Positions 14,849-24,077 of a DNA stretch of 35,957 nt are shown piece after piece. Within the stretch, counting starts at the first letter, position 1. Each line of letters opens with the position of its first letter. Position numbers and translations under genes: made by a program. Below the pieces are notes generated by a model. The model saw nothing but the letters and a program-made list of their open reading frames with translations, made no database searches and was not told the origin of the DNA. Origin of the DNA: Chlorobaculum parvum (GTDB lineage Bacteria; Bacteroidota; Chlorobiia; Chlorobiales; Chlorobiaceae); NCBI GenBank assembly GCA_011372505.1, contig DRSQ01000234.1, positions 1-35,957 on the forward strand. The letters run 5' to 3'.

Positions 14849-16678
14849 ATGCGCGGCACGGCAAACACAGCATCGGGATTCCGCACGCAGCAGGACGACA
14901 CTCTCGACAACAAAAAAAAGGGTGCGTTCGACGGCTACATCATCAAGCGGATGCTCGGCTACATCAAGCCCTTCAAGGGGTTGGTGGCCACAGCGGTGCT
15001 GCTGACCGCAGGCGGGGCGATCCTGACCCCATTGCGCCCGTGGCTGACCCGAATCGCCATCGACGACCACATCACCAAGGGTGACCTGCACGGCCTCGGC
15101 GTCATCAGCCTGATCCTGCTCGGAGTGATCGTGCTCGACGGCTTCAAGCAGTACGCAGCCACCTGGTTCACCCAGCTTCTCGGCCAGAAGGCGGTCTATG
15201 CGATCCGGCTCGACATCTTCCGTCACCTCCAGCGATTACCGATCCGCTACTTCGACCGCAACCCGGTCGGTCGCATCATCACCCGCACGACCAACGACGT
15301 CGAGTCGCTCAACGAGATGCTCTCCAGCGGCCTGATCACCATCATCGGCGACATTCTCCAACTGCTCTTCATCGTAGCGATGATGTTCCTCAGCGACTGG
15401 CGACTGACGCTCATCGTGCTGAGCATTCTGCCGATCATGATCTATTCGACCATGGCGTTCAAGAGCCGCGTACGCCAGGCGTTCCTCGACGTCCGGACGC
15501 ATCTGGCGAGGCTCAACTCCTTTTTCCAGGAGCACATCACCGGCATGAAGGTGGTGCAGCTTTTCGCGCGCGAGGAGGCCGAATTCTCGAAACACTCCGC
15601 TATCAACGCCGACCACCGCGACGCCAACATCCGCAGCGTGCACTACTTCTCGATCTACTTCCCGCTGATCGAGTTCCTCAGCTCGCTGGCAGCAGGTCTC
15701 GTGGTCTGGTTCAGCGCCTCGTGGGTGCTGAAAGGGAGTCTTTCGGTGGGTGTGGTGGTCTCGTTCGTGCAGTTCATCTGGCTCTTCTTCCGCCCGTTGC
15801 AGCACCTGTCGGATCGCTTCAACGTCATGCAGACCGCCATCGCCAGCTCCGAGCGTATCATCAAACTGCTCGAAGAGCCGCAGGAACCGGAACCGAAGGA
15901 AGAAATTCAGCACATCACCGAGTTCAGGGATCGCATCGTTTTCGACAAGGTGTGGTTCGCCTACAACGAAAATCACTGGGTGCTGCGCGACATTTCGCTT
16001 GAAATCAAGGCGGGCGAAACCGTGGCCATCGTCGGTGCGACCGGCAGCGGCAAGACCACGCTCACCAACATTCTTTCGAGATTCTACCCCTACGAAAAGG
16101 GTTCCGTGACGATTGACGGCATCGAGCTGAACCGGATTCCCGGCCATCAGTTGCGCAAGCTCGTCGGCGTGGTGATGCAGGACGTGGTGCTCTTCGCGGG
16201 CACGATTCGCGAGAACCTCAGCTTCGGCGACCCCTCGATTTCGGACGAAAAGATTCGCGAGGCGTCGAAAATCGTGGGCGCGAACCGCTTCATCGAAAAG
16301 CTGCCCGGCAGGTATGAGTACCGCATTCGCGAGAACGGCTCGGGACTGTCGGCGGGCCAGAAGCAGCTCCTCGCCTTCGTGCGAGCGCTGCTCTACAACC
16401 CGGATATTCTCGTGCTCGACGAAGCGACCAGCTCGGTCGATACCGAAACAGAAACGCTCATCGAACAGGCCACCGACCGGCTCATGCAGCACCGGACCTC
16501 GATCATCATCGCCCACCGGCTCTCCACCATCCAGCACGCCGAACGCATCGTGGTGCTGCACAAAGGCACCATCCGCGAAACCGGCACCCACCAAGAGCTG
16601 CTCGCAGAGCGCGGGTTGTACTACAAGCTCTACCTCTTGCAGCACCCCGAACGCGGGAGAATGGAGGGAGCAGCGTGA
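14849..16678 (+). CDS. ABC exporter, MsbA/multidrug type (fused membrane and ATPase domains)
   Basis: The 609-aa half-transporter has six predicted membrane helices in residues ~30-330 and a C-terminal ATPase. The ATPase shows Walker A GATGSGKTT (about 394), the Q-loop in GVVMQDVVLFAGTIREN, the signature LSAGQKQ (about 500), Walker B ILVLDEATSSVD (about 520) and the switch histidine in IIAHRLST. Homologues export lipid A, lipids or drugs as homo- or heterodimers; the substrate cannot be read from the sequence. The intracellular loop RLPIRYFDRNPVGRIITRTTNDVE is typical. It is coupled to the upstream phosphohexomutase gene (five-base gap). No second half-transporter lies nearby, so a homodimer is likely. 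Confidence 0.92.
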   Translation: MRGTANTASGFRTQQDDTLDNKKKGAFDGYIIKRMLGYIKPFKGLVATAVLLTAGGAILTPLRPWLTRIAIDDHITKGDLHGLGVISLILLGVIVLDGFKQYAATWFTQLLGQKAVYAIRLDIFRHLQRLPIRYFDRNPVGRIITRTTNDVESLNEMLSSGLITIIGDILQLLFIVAMMFLSDWRLTLIVLSILPIMIYSTMAFKSRVRQAFLDVRTHLARLNSFFQEHITGMKVVQLFAREEAEFSKHSAINADHRDANIRSVHYFSIYFPLIEFLSSLAAGLVVWFSASWVLKGSLSVGVVVSFVQFIWLFFRPLQHLSDRFNVMQTAIASSERIIKLLEEPQEPEPKEEIQHITEFRDRIVFDKVWFAYNENHWVLRDISLEIKAGETVAIVGATGSGKTTLTNILSRFYPYEKGSVTIDGIELNRIPGHQLRKLVGVVMQDVVLFAGTIRENLSFGDPSISDEKIREASKIVGANRFIEKLPGRYEYRIRENGSGLSAGQKQLLAFVRALLYNPDILVLDEATSSVDTETETLIEQATDRLMQHRTSIIIAHRLSTIQHAERIVVLHKGTIRETGTHQELLAERGLYYKLYLLQHPERGRMEGAA

Positions 16679-16682
16679 GGAG

Positions 16683-16717
16683 TTGATAATTGATAGTTGA
16701 CAGTTGATAGTTTGAAG
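16683..16717. repeat. Heptanucleotide tandem repeat (TTGAYAG type, five units)
   Basis: Five consecutive seven-base units read TTGATAA, TTGATAG, TTGACAG, TTGATAG and TTTGAAG. They start five bases after the ABC exporter stop, in the gap between two convergent genes. No function is evident. Confidence 0.75.
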
Positions 16718-16743
16718 TGCGAAGGGCCTTCTTCACCTCTTCC

Positions 16744-16770
16744 TCCCACAAGTCCCACTCGTCCCACAAA
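16744..16770. repeat. Nine-base tandem repeat (TCCCACNNG, three units)
   Basis: Three adjacent units TCCCACAAG, TCCCACTCG and TCCCACAAA lie in the same convergent gap. Short repeats of this kind often sit at gene ends. I see no terminator hairpin for either flanking gene in this gap. Confidence 0.65.
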
Positions 16771-16817
16771 ACCCAACCACCGCAGCAAGGCAAAACCCAC
16801 ACACCAACCCCTAAGCC

Positions 16818-18086
16818 TCAAAGATTACTCTCCCGCAGCACCTTGACCGGTTCAAGCTTGGCAGCTTTGATCGAGGGCAATGCGGCGGCGATGGTGCTGA
16901 TGAGCACCGTCACCACGATCACGAAGAAAAAGTACCACGGGTTCCACGACATGCTGAAGCCGCTTTTGGTGAGTGGCCCCTGCGAGCTTTGAATCTCCAG
17001 GCTGGCCAGGAAACCGATGGAGCCGGTAGCCAGCACGCCCCCGGCGAGCGCCCCGCCGAGGCCGACGAGGAACCCCTCGAAGACGAACAGCCCTATCATC
17101 TGAAGCGACGAGAAGCCGAACGATTTCATGATGGCGATGTCACGGCTCTTCTCGAAGACGGTGGTCACGAGAATGTTGGCCACGCCGAAACCCGACACCA
17201 CGCCCACGAACCCTACCAGCGAGAGCACGATAACGCCGATCCGCCGGAAGAGCGCGAGGATGCTCGCGTTCTCCTCCTGCCAGGTCAGGCAGCGGTAGCC
17301 GGTGATGCGCTCCAGATCGTTGGCCACAGGCGCGTTGGCGAAGGGGTCACGCACCTTGAAGGAGATGCCGGTAACCTTGTTCGGCGGCAAGCCCTCGACA
17401 ATCTGACCGAGTTTGAGCGAAGAGAGAATCGTGTTGTCGGCAGCGTTCACGCCGGTAAAAAAGATTCCGGTCACCTTGCACTGGCGGCTTGTACCGTCAG
17501 GCGAAATGATGGTGAGCTGATCGTCGAGCTCGACGCCGAGATCGCTGGCTACCGTGCTACCGACCAGCAAGGCGTCGGGCGTCTTTCGGAACTGCACCAG
17601 GTCTCCAGAGGTAAGGCTTCGCCCGATGTGGCTGATGCGATCTTCGCGGTCGATGATCACCCCCTTGAGCAGCACCGGCTGGTTGCGGTTGCCCTTGACT
17701 GCCATGATTTGCGACTCGACGAACGGCGAGGCCGCCACGATCTTGCCGGAGAAGGCCGGCGAGACGGCGATGTCGAGAATCCGGCCATAGTTGCGCACCT
17801 CTTCAGGTTCGTCGCGACCGATGTTATCTTCAACGAACGCCACCTCCGGCGAACCACTGTTTTCGATGAGGTTGGTGGGAATGGGGTCGATCTTCTCGCC
17901 CTTGAGGCTGATGTGCGGGGCAACATCGATGATGGTCTCGGTGAACGAATCGAGAAGCCCTCGGGTGAGTGAGATGGTGGTAATCAGCACGGTGGTGCTG
18001 ACCGACACGGCGAGCATGGTGGTCAGGGTCTGGCGTTTGCGCCCGAGGATGTGCCGGATGGCGATATCGAACAGCGTTTTGAACAT
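16818..18086 (-). CDS. FtsX/LolC-E-type ABC transporter permease
   Basis: The protein has the MacB/FtsX architecture: a short amphipathic start, one membrane helix at about residues 18-40 ([19 protein letters not shown]), a ~220-residue periplasmic domain, and three C-terminal helices ([60 protein letters not shown]). It ends with the family's [17 protein letters not shown]. Such permeases work with a LolD/MacB-like ATPase in lipoprotein release, substrate extrusion or envelope signalling. No ATPase partner is adjacent. The ORF track starts at a TTG (18104); the ATG at 18086 ([14 protein letters not shown]) matches family N-termini and is used here. It is divergent from fni. Confidence 0.87.
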   Translation of the reverse strand: MFKTLFDIAIRHILGRKRQTLTTMLAVSVSTTVLITTISLTRGLLDSFTETIIDVAPHISLKGEKIDPIPTNLIENSGSPEVAFVEDNIGRDEPEEVRNYGRILDIAVSPAFSGKIVAASPFVESQIMAVKGNRNQPVLLKGVIIDREDRISHIGRSLTSGDLVQFRKTPDALLVGSTVASDLGVELDDQLTIISPDGTSRQCKVTGIFFTGVNAADNTILSSLKLGQIVEGLPPNKVTGISFKVRDPFANAPVANDLERITGYRCLTWQEENASILALFRRIGVIVLSLVGFVGVVSGFGVANILVTTVFEKSRDIAIMKSFGFSSLQMIGLFVFEGFLVGLGGALAGGVLATGSIGFLASLEIQSSQGPLTKSGFSMSWNPWYFFFVIVVTVLISTIAAALPSIKAAKLEPVKVLRESNL

Positions 18087-18258
18087 GGCGCTCGCGCCGG
18101 ACAAGCCTGAAAAAAGTTATGGGATATTTGCCATAAGTTATACTTTACAGATCATCTCTGAAAAGGAGCTGCTCAAAAGTGTCATGATCCCGGCTTGTCG
18201 GGACAACAGGGTTAGCAGCGCTCTGAAAATCGTTCAAACCGGAAACGGCCGTCCGTCA

Positions 18259-19332
18259 ATGCAGGAAGTCAGCGCAACCATAACCGCCGAACGCAAGCAC
18301 AGCCACGTCGATATCTGCCTCCACAGGCCGGTCTGTTTCGACGGGCAAAGTACCGGTCTGGATTCCTGGCGATTTGAACACAACGCCGCGCCGGAGATCG
18401 ATTTTGCGGAGATCGACCTGACCGCCGAATTCCTCGGCCACGCTATCGGTATGCCGCTCATGATCTCCTCGATGACCGGCGGTTACGGTGACGCGCTTGC
18501 GCTGAACCGCACCCTGGCCGAGACAGCGGAACACTTCAGCATTCCGCTCGGCGTGGGTAGTATGCGCCAGGCACTCGAAGGCAACTCACACCGCGAAAGC
18601 TTCTCTATCGTCCGCTCGTCGGCCCCATCGGTACCGATTTTCGCCAACATCGGCGCTCCTGAAGTGGCCGCCGGCCTGAGCCGGGAACAACTGTCAACGC
18701 TCGTAGAGCTGATCGAAGCTGACGGACTGATCGTGCATCTCAATCCGGCGCAGGAACTGTTCCAGCCGGAAGGCAGCACCAACTTCAGAGGTTTTCTCGA
18801 CCGCCTGCACGACATCACCGCAACCATCAACGTTCCGGTGATCGCCAAGGAGGTGGGCTGCGGCATCTCGGCACCGCTGGCCAGGAAACTCGCCGATGCA
18901 GGCGTCAAGGCTATCGACGTGGCTGGCGCAGGCGGCATCAGCTGGCAGAAGGTCGAAGAGTGCCGCTACCTCGACCGCTTTGGCCACGAAAAGCGCTTCA
19001 GCCCTTCGGCGCTCGACGAGCTGCTCAACTGGGGCATCCCCACCGCGGAGTGCCTGACCGGCATAGCCGCGCTCAAGGAACAAAATCATGAGTACCAGCC
19101 GCTCGGCATCATCGCATCCGGAGGCATCCGCAACGGACTCGATGTCGCCAAATCGATCGCACTCGGCGCAGACATCGCGGCCTCGGCGCAGCATCTGCTC
19201 AAAGCCCTGCACGCCGGAACGCTCAAAGAGACAATCCGCACCTGGGCAAACGATCTCCGGGCAGCCATGTTCCTAACCGGCTCGGCTTCGACAGCACAAC
19301 TTAAACACGCACCAATCCACCGTAAACCCTGA
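18259..19332 (+). CDS. fni: Type 2 isopentenyl-diphosphate delta-isomerase (FMN-dependent)
   Basis: This enzyme interconverts isopentenyl and dimethylallyl diphosphate with reduced FMN, balancing the C5 units of isoprenoid synthesis. The track ORF begins at 17791 inside the divergent permease. The ATG at 18259 ([20 protein letters not shown]) begins the conserved region and gives 357 aa, a normal length. Family motifs are present: [72 protein letters not shown] and [11 protein letters not shown]. The polyprenyl synthase starts 11 bases after the stop, forming a two-gene isoprenoid operon that would feed carotenoid, quinone and chlorophyll side chains. Confidence 0.95.
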   Translation: MQEVSATITAERKHSHVDICLHRPVCFDGQSTGLDSWRFEHNAAPEIDFAEIDLTAEFLGHAIGMPLMISSMTGGYGDALALNRTLAETAEHFSIPLGVGSMRQALEGNSHRESFSIVRSSAPSVPIFANIGAPEVAAGLSREQLSTLVELIEADGLIVHLNPAQELFQPEGSTNFRGFLDRLHDITATINVPVIAKEVGCGISAPLARKLADAGVKAIDVAGAGGISWQKVEECRYLDRFGHEKRFSPSALDELLNWGIPTAECLTGIAALKEQNHEYQPLGIIASGGIRNGLDVAKSIALGADIAASAQHLLKALHAGTLKETIRTWANDLRAAMFLTGSASTAQLKHAPIHRKP

Positions 19333-19343
19333 CGACAGCAGTC

Positions 19344-20342
19344 ATGTCATCACCGAATACCCAAGCACAGGTTGAATCCCGATACCAGCAGTACCACACA
19401 AAAATCAACGAGGCCCTTGCTGCATGCTTCCCGAAAGAGAGTCCGGAAACCCTCTACGCCCCGGCACGGTACATCCTTGAAGGAAAAGGCAAGCGAATCC
19501 GGCCATTCCTGACCCTCTTGGCGTCTGAAGCGGTCAGCGGCTCATCGGAGAACGCCCTTGGCGTGGCCCTCGGCATCGAGGTGCTGCACAACTTCACCCT
19601 GATGCACGACGACATCATGGATGCTGCCGACCTTCGTCACGGCCGTCCGACCGTGCACAAGCAGTGGGATGTCAACGCGGCCATACTCTCTGGCGACATG
19701 ATGATCGCCTACGCCTACGAGCTGGCGCTCAAGGCGATCAGTTCGCGCCACGCCGAGATGATTCACATCTTCAACGAAGCCAACATCACCATCTGTGAAG
19801 GGCAGGCGCTCGACATGGAGCTGGAACAGCGCAAGGATGTCACCATCGCCGACTATCTCGACATGATCTCTAAAAAGACCGGACGTCTGATCTCGGCAGC
19901 GCTTGAAGCGGGTGGTGTGGCCGGCAACGGCACGCCTGAACAGATCGCTGCGCTGGTCACCTTCGGCGAAAAGATCGGACGCGCCTTCCAGATTCAAGAC
20001 GACTACCTCGACATCATGGCTGGCGATGGCAAGTCTGGCAAGGTGTCGGGCGGCGACGTCATCAACGGCAAGAAGACCTGGCTGCTGCTCCGTTCGCTCG
20101 AACTGGCCGAGGGTGCTGACCGCAAGCTGTTACAGTCGATTTTCGACAACAACGGCACCTCGCCTGAGAACGTCCCGGCAGTCAAGGCGATTTTCGAAAA
20201 GTGCGGCGTCCTTGACGAAACCAGGGCAAAGCTCAACGAGGACACCGAAGCCGCGCTCGACGCGCTCGAAAGTCTGCCCTTCGAGGAGGGGCGGGGTTAC
20301 CTGAGAGGCTTCGCCAATATCCTCATGAAGCGCGATTTCTGA
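19344..20342 (+). CDS. Polyprenyl (farnesyl/geranylgeranyl-type) diphosphate synthase
   Basis: A trans-isoprenyl diphosphate synthase of 332 aa that condenses allylic diphosphates with isopentenyl diphosphate. The first Asp-rich motif is DDIMDAADLRHGRPTVH (DDX2D, without the two-residue insert of typical bacterial FPP/GGPP synthases). The second is QDDYLDIMAG. GKGKRIRPFLTLL binds IPP, and KKTGRLISAALE is also typical. The absence of the DDX4D insert and the chain-floor residues before the first motif (NFTLMH) leave product length open: C15, C20 or longer. It is cotranscribed with fni upstream. dprA follows after 59 bases. Confidence 0.92.
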   Translation: MSSPNTQAQVESRYQQYHTKINEALAACFPKESPETLYAPARYILEGKGKRIRPFLTLLASEAVSGSSENALGVALGIEVLHNFTLMHDDIMDAADLRHGRPTVHKQWDVNAAILSGDMMIAYAYELALKAISSRHAEMIHIFNEANITICEGQALDMELEQRKDVTIADYLDMISKKTGRLISAALEAGGVAGNGTPEQIAALVTFGEKIGRAFQIQDDYLDIMAGDGKSGKVSGGDVINGKKTWLLLRSLELAEGADRKLLQSIFDNNGTSPENVPAVKAIFEKCGVLDETRAKLNEDTEAALDALESLPFEEGRGYLRGFANILMKRDF

Positions 20343-20401
20343 GAACTTTCCGGGGGGTTACCCCTCCCCCCGACACCTCTTCAATTCCCCTGCCCCCGAC
20401 C

Positions 20402-21562
20402 ATGACAACCACTCCTGAATCGAACGACACGCTCGACCGGATACTCATGCTCTCGAAATTGCCCGGCATCGGTCCAGCACGCGCACGCGCCATGATTGCC
20501 GCTTTCGGCTCCGGCAGTGCGCTGCTCGAAGCAAACACTGACGCCCTCATCCAGATACCAGGCATCGGCGAAACACTTGCACGCCAGACTGCCGAAAACC
20601 TCGCAAGCCCGGCGTGGCGCAACAAGGCAAAGCTGGCCGCCGAAGAGCAGATCGAACGGGCCGGACGGCTGGATACGACCATCATCACCATGCTGGATCC
20701 AGCCTATCCAGAGCTGCTCAAGCAAATTTATGACCCGCCGCTCGCGCTCTTCGTCCGAGGCAATGTAAAGGCTCTCGTTCCACCATCATTAGCCGTGGTC
20801 GGCACCCGCCGGGCAACTTCGTACGGCAAACAGGCTACCGAGGTGCTCTGCCGCGACCTTGTCGGCATGGGGTTGGCTATCGTCAGCGGTATGGCCTACG
20901 GCATAGACATGACCGCACACCACGCCGCCTTGGAGCATGGCGGCGTAACCATCGCCGTGCTCGGTTGCGGCGTCGACACCATCTACACCGACCCGTCGGG
21001 CAGACTCTGGCCACGCATCATTGAGCGTGGAGGAGCAATCATCGCCGAGGACTGGCTCGGCACCGAACCCGTACCCGGCAACTTCCCCAGACGCAACCGC
21101 CTGATTGCCGGCATAACGCTCGGCACGCTGGTAGTCGAATCAGATGTCAAAGGCGGATCGATGATAACCGCCGCCAGCGCTCTCGAACAGAACCGCGAAG
21201 TTTTCGCCGTGCCGGGCAGCATCTTTGCCAAAGTTTCGCGAGGCCCGAACAGCCTGATTCAACGCTCGCAGGCCAAAGCGGTGCTCTCCGCAGAAGATAT
21301 TCTCACCGAGCTCCCCCCGGCCGCGCTTTTGCCAACAACTGGCCGCCAAGAGGCTGCACCATCGCTGCCCCCCCTGACTCCCGAAGAATCGCGCATTATT
21401 GAAACCCTCGAAAAGGAGGCAATCCATATCGACCTTATCGCCGAAAAAACTGCCCTCCCCCTCGAACAGCTTCTGGTGCATCTGTTCGAGCTTGAAATGA
21501 ACCGGATCATTCTGCAGGAGCCCGGGCAACTCTTCAGCATCCGTCCACCTGAAAGACGCTGA
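20402..21562 (+). CDS. dprA: DNA-processing protein DprA (Smf)
   Basis: DprA protects incoming single-stranded DNA and loads RecA on it during natural transformation. The 386-aa protein has N-terminal helix-hairpin-helix motifs (LSKLPGIGPARARAMI, IQIPGIGETLARQ) and the Rossmann core with VVGTRRATSYGKQ, IVSGMAYGIDMTAHHAAL, AVLGCGVDTIY, GNFPRRNRLIAGI and KGGSMITAASALEQNREVFAVPG. A C-terminal DprA winged helix (LTPEESRIIETLEKEAIHIDLIAEKT) completes it. Length and domain order are normal. DprA is widespread, so its presence alone does not prove competence. A 151-base gap separates it from the OmpH-like gene. Confidence 0.95.
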   Translation: MTTTPESNDTLDRILMLSKLPGIGPARARAMIAAFGSGSALLEANTDALIQIPGIGETLARQTAENLASPAWRNKAKLAAEEQIERAGRLDTTIITMLDPAYPELLKQIYDPPLALFVRGNVKALVPPSLAVVGTRRATSYGKQATEVLCRDLVGMGLAIVSGMAYGIDMTAHHAALEHGGVTIAVLGCGVDTIYTDPSGRLWPRIIERGGAIIAEDWLGTEPVPGNFPRRNRLIAGITLGTLVVESDVKGGSMITAASALEQNREVFAVPGSIFAKVSRGPNSLIQRSQAKAVLSAEDILTELPPAALLPTTGRQEAAPSLPPLTPEESRIIETLEKEAIHIDLIAEKTALPLEQLLVHLFELEMNRIILQEPGQLFSIRPPERR

Positions 21563-21713
21563 ACGCCACCCCGGAAAACCAGTGAACGTCACCGCTATTT
21601 CTCATTTCAGAAAATAGCATTTTATCACCGGATTGCTTACTTTTGGTGGTGTTGTACCGATGAGTTGATCAGAGAAAGACTCGCTGTTTTTATGTAACCC
21701 AAACAACCCGACA

Positions 21714-22253
21714 ATGTCAGATTTCAAAGGAATCAAAGTCATTTCCAGACTTCTTTTCGTTGCCCTTCTGCTGGGCACCTTCTTTACGAGCCGCCCGGCT
21801 GTTGCAGCCGCTAATGCTGCTCAGAAAATCGGGGTGGTCGATTACGGAAGAATCTTCCAGATGATGCCCGAAACCAAAGCCGCTGAAAAATCCATGCAGA
21901 CGGCTAAAGTCCAGACCAACCAGGAACTCGGAAAGATGCAGGCTTCACTGCAGGCAGCCGTGCAGACCTATCTGAAGCAGAAACAGAAAACTGGCAAAGC
22001 CGATTCGGCGCAGGAGCGTGCACTTCAGGGTCGTGAAGAGAACTTCAGAAAAATAGCTGCTGAAAAATCGAATACGCTGGCCAAGAAAGAAAAGTCGCTG
22101 ATTCTTCCCATCCGTCAGAAAATCGATGCCGCAGTGGCTTCAATCGCAAAAGCAGAGGGCTTCAACATGATTTTCGACAAGAACGTGCGCGTTTATGGCG
22201 ATGCTGAATCAGACATCACCTACAAGGTGCTCAACAGACTGAAAATCAAATAA
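21714..22253 (+). CDS. OmpH/Skp-family periplasmic chaperone
   Basis: The protein has a signal peptide (LLFVALLLGTFFTSRPAVAAA) and then the OmpH start KIGVVDYGRIFQMMPETKAAE. A long charged coiled-coil (about residues 60-130, rich in Lys, Gln and Glu) follows, and a C-terminal strand region (FNMIFDKNVRVYGDAESDITYKV). Skp trimers hold unfolded outer-membrane proteins and pass them to the BAM machinery. The 179-aa length is normal. It is followed by lptC after 18 bases, an envelope-biogenesis pair, while bamA lies 14 kb away on the same strand. Confidence 0.9.
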   Translation: MSDFKGIKVISRLLFVALLLGTFFTSRPAVAAANAAQKIGVVDYGRIFQMMPETKAAEKSMQTAKVQTNQELGKMQASLQAAVQTYLKQKQKTGKADSAQERALQGREENFRKIAAEKSNTLAKKEKSLILPIRQKIDAAVASIAKAEGFNMIFDKNVRVYGDAESDITYKVLNRLKIK

Positions 22254-22271
22254 CCCTCGTTTTAAAGTCCA

Positions 22272-22820
22272 TTGAACTCTCGCCGGACAACGCTATTCTT
22301 TCTGGCTATACTGTTCAGTACCGTGACCGGTTGCGGCGCTCGTGATGAAAAGCGCCGCAGTGCCGATACGGTTGTTTCCTCACAAGAGCAACCCGCTCAG
22401 GAGAGCTGGGACATCACCATTGTCATCTCGGATTCAGGCGCAAGAAAAACGCTCATCAAAGCAGCTCACGCAGCTGAATACCACAAGGCTGACAAAAAGG
22501 AAATTCATGTCGATGGAGGACTCAGCGTTCGGATCGTCAATCCGGGCGGCTCGACGACGCTCATCACGGCAGGGCGAGGAATCGTGCACAACAATCATGA
22601 CATCGAAGCATTCGACGATGTCGTCATCCGTTCAGACGACGACACAGTGCTGCGTACCGAATACATCACACGCTCCGCGCGTGACCACATGATCCGGACG
22701 GACAAATACGTAACCATCACCAGTCCCTCTCGAACCATCCGGGGCTATGGCTTTGAAAGCGATGACGCCATGAAACAATACAGAATTTTTCATGCCAGCG
22801 GTGAGGCTTTATCACAATAA
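22272..22820 (+). CDS. lptC: LptC-like LPS export protein (lipoprotein)
   Basis: LptC sits in the inner membrane and passes lipopolysaccharide from the LptBFG ABC transporter to LptA. The 182-aa protein has an N-terminal hydrophobic segment ending in a lipobox (LFSTVTGC), implying a lipid-anchored form rather than the helix-anchored E. coli form. A beta-jellyroll follows with [39 protein letters not shown] and LRTEYI, then the family ending RGYGFESDD. The start must be TTG at 22272: an in-frame TAA lies two codons upstream and no ATG precedes the lipobox. panD follows after 25 bases. Confidence 0.88.
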   Translation: MNSRRTTLFFLAILFSTVTGCGARDEKRRSADTVVSSQEQPAQESWDITIVISDSGARKTLIKAAHAAEYHKADKKEIHVDGGLSVRIVNPGGSTTLITAGRGIVHNNHDIEAFDDVVIRSDDDTVLRTEYITRSARDHMIRTDKYVTITSPSRTIRGYGFESDDAMKQYRIFHASGEALSQ

Positions 22821-22845
22821 TCATTTTGACCACAGTTGCATCAGT

Positions 22846-23232
22846 ATGAACGTACACATGCTCAAATCGAAGATCCACAACGCCATTGTCACCAGTGGAG
22901 ACCTCGAATACGAAGGCAGTATCACCATCGACAAGGAGTTACTCGAAATTGCCGATATGATGGCCAATGAGAAGGTGCTTGTGGTCAACAACAACAACGG
23001 CGAGCGCTTCGAAACCTACATCATCGAGGGCACCCGCGGGTTGCGGGAAATCCAGCTCAACGGTGCTGCAGCGCGCTGTGCCCTGCCGGGAGACGAAATC
23101 ATTATCATGAGTTTTGCGGAAATGGAACCTGAAGAGGCACGCAACTGGGAACCGATGATCGTGATCGTTGACCGGATGAACAATCCGAAACGCCGTCACC
23201 GTGTTGGCAAGGACGATGAATATCTCGGCTGA
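22846..23232 (+). CDS. panD: Aspartate 1-decarboxylase
   Basis: PanD makes beta-alanine for pantothenate and coenzyme A. It is translated as an inactive chain that cuts itself at a Gly-Ser bond to create a pyruvoyl cofactor; that site is visible as [11 protein letters not shown] (Ser at about residue 25). Other family blocks are [29 protein letters not shown] and [21 protein letters not shown]. The ORF track start at 22792 adds 18 unrelated residues; the ATG at 22846 ([11 protein letters not shown]) gives the usual 128 aa. It lies between lptC and the uridylyltransferase gene in one plus-strand run. Confidence 0.95.
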   Translation: MNVHMLKSKIHNAIVTSGDLEYEGSITIDKELLEIADMMANEKVLVVNNNNGERFETYIIEGTRGLREIQLNGAAARCALPGDEIIIMSFAEMEPEEARNWEPMIVIVDRMNNPKRRHRVGKDDEYLG

Positions 23233-23265
23233 AAATTCTTTCAAAACCAGACAAATACCCCTTTT

Positions 23266-24009
23266 ATGAGTTTGGCAATCGTCATCATGGCAGCCGGCAA
23301 AGGCACAAGAATGAAGTCCGACCTGCCAAAAGTGCTTCACCCTGCAAACGGCAGACCGGTCGTCGAGTATGTCATTGAAAAATCAGAGGCGCTTGAGCCC
23401 GAAACGATCGTGCTGATCACCGGCCACCAGTCTGAGAAGGTACGTCAGGCCACGAGTAAATTTGCCGTCCGCTATGCCCTGCAGGAACCACAGCACGGTA
23501 CCGGCCATGCGGTGATGCAGGCTGAGCCGCTGCTGAAGGAGTTCGACGGAGAGATCATCATTCTGTCGGGTGACGCCCCGCTTTTCACCACCGCCACCCT
23601 GAAAGAGCTAGCGGCGTTCCATCGCGCGAACAAGGCTGGCGCCACCGTGCTGACCGCCGAGATCGACGACCCGACCGGCTACGGACGGATCATCCGGAGC
23701 AAGAATGGCCAAGAAGTACTGAGAATTGTCGAACAGAAAGATGCGACCGAAGAGGAAAAAGCGGTCAACGAAATCAACTCAGGCGTCTATGTCTTCAACA
23801 CCGCCGAGCTGTTTGATGCTTTGCACAGCATCACCAACAATAATACCCAGCAGGAGTATTACCTGACCGACGTGTTCGGCATCTGCTTCGGCAAAGGGCG
23901 CAAAGTGTGCGCCTTCAAGGTTGCCGACCCCAACGAAATCCGCGGCATCAACACTCCCGAACAGCTCAGGGAAGCCGAAGCGCTGCTGCTAAGCGGCAAA
24001 TACGTGTAA
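23266..24009 (+). CDS. GlmU-like UDP-N-acetylglucosamine pyrophosphorylase, single-domain
   Basis: The 247-aa protein matches the N-terminal uridylyltransferase half of GlmU: IVIMAAGKGTRMKSDLPKVLH (G-X-G-T-R-M with the catalytic Arg and Lys), LQEPQHGTGHAVMQAEPL, ILSGDAPLF, IVEQKDATEEEKAVNEINSGVYVF and NNNTQQEYYLTDVF. It would attach UMP to GlcNAc-1-phosphate for peptidoglycan and LPS precursors. It stops where bifunctional GlmU continues into the left-handed beta-helix acetyltransferase. No remnant of that domain follows in any frame before the convergent pfk gene, so it is a short form, not a truncation by frameshift. A separate acetyltransferase must exist elsewhere. Confidence 0.9.
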   Translation: MSLAIVIMAAGKGTRMKSDLPKVLHPANGRPVVEYVIEKSEALEPETIVLITGHQSEKVRQATSKFAVRYALQEPQHGTGHAVMQAEPLLKEFDGEIIILSGDAPLFTTATLKELAAFHRANKAGATVLTAEIDDPTGYGRIIRSKNGQEVLRIVEQKDATEEEKAVNEINSGVYVFNTAELFDALHSITNNNTQQEYYLTDVFGICFGKGRKVCAFKVADPNEIRGINTPEQLREAEALLLSGKYV

Positions 24010-24043
24010 GGAAAAGACTGCAGAATAACCAGAACATCATCGC

Positions 24044-24077
24044 AAATGCGGCTCTCTGACCGTCGAGAGCTGCATTT
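24044..24077. terminator. Stem-loop between convergent glmU-like and pfk genes
   Basis: AAATGCGGCTCTC and GAGAGCTGCATTT pair over 13 positions with one G-T pair around an eight-base loop. The run of T after the stem is short, so this is a likely but not ideal bidirectional terminator. It ends on the first base of the pfk stop codon. Confidence 0.5.

Noticed and set aside
13233-14873. 546-aa and 360-aa minus-strand ORFs opposite the phosphohexomutase gene
   Set aside because: Both are antisense shadows of a well-conserved enzyme and match no family.
15236-16645. 469-aa minus-strand ORF opposite the ABC exporter
   Set aside because: Composition is His/Asp/Arg/Val-rich as expected for an antisense frame of a GC-rich gene; the exporter on the plus strand is certain.
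17791-18258. N-terminal 156 codons of the long fni track ORF
   Set aside because: They overlap the divergent permease gene and its promoter gap. The conserved isomerase sequence begins at the ATG at 18259.
20351-20372. CGGGGGG/CCCCCCG hairpin between the polyprenyl synthase and dprA
   Set aside because: A 7-bp GC stem without a T tract between two same-strand genes; not convincing as a terminator.
21594-21618. GCTATTTCT...AGAAAATAGC stem-loop after dprA
   Set aside because: AT-rich stem with a bulge and a weak T tract; could end dprA transcription but the evidence is too thin for a feature.
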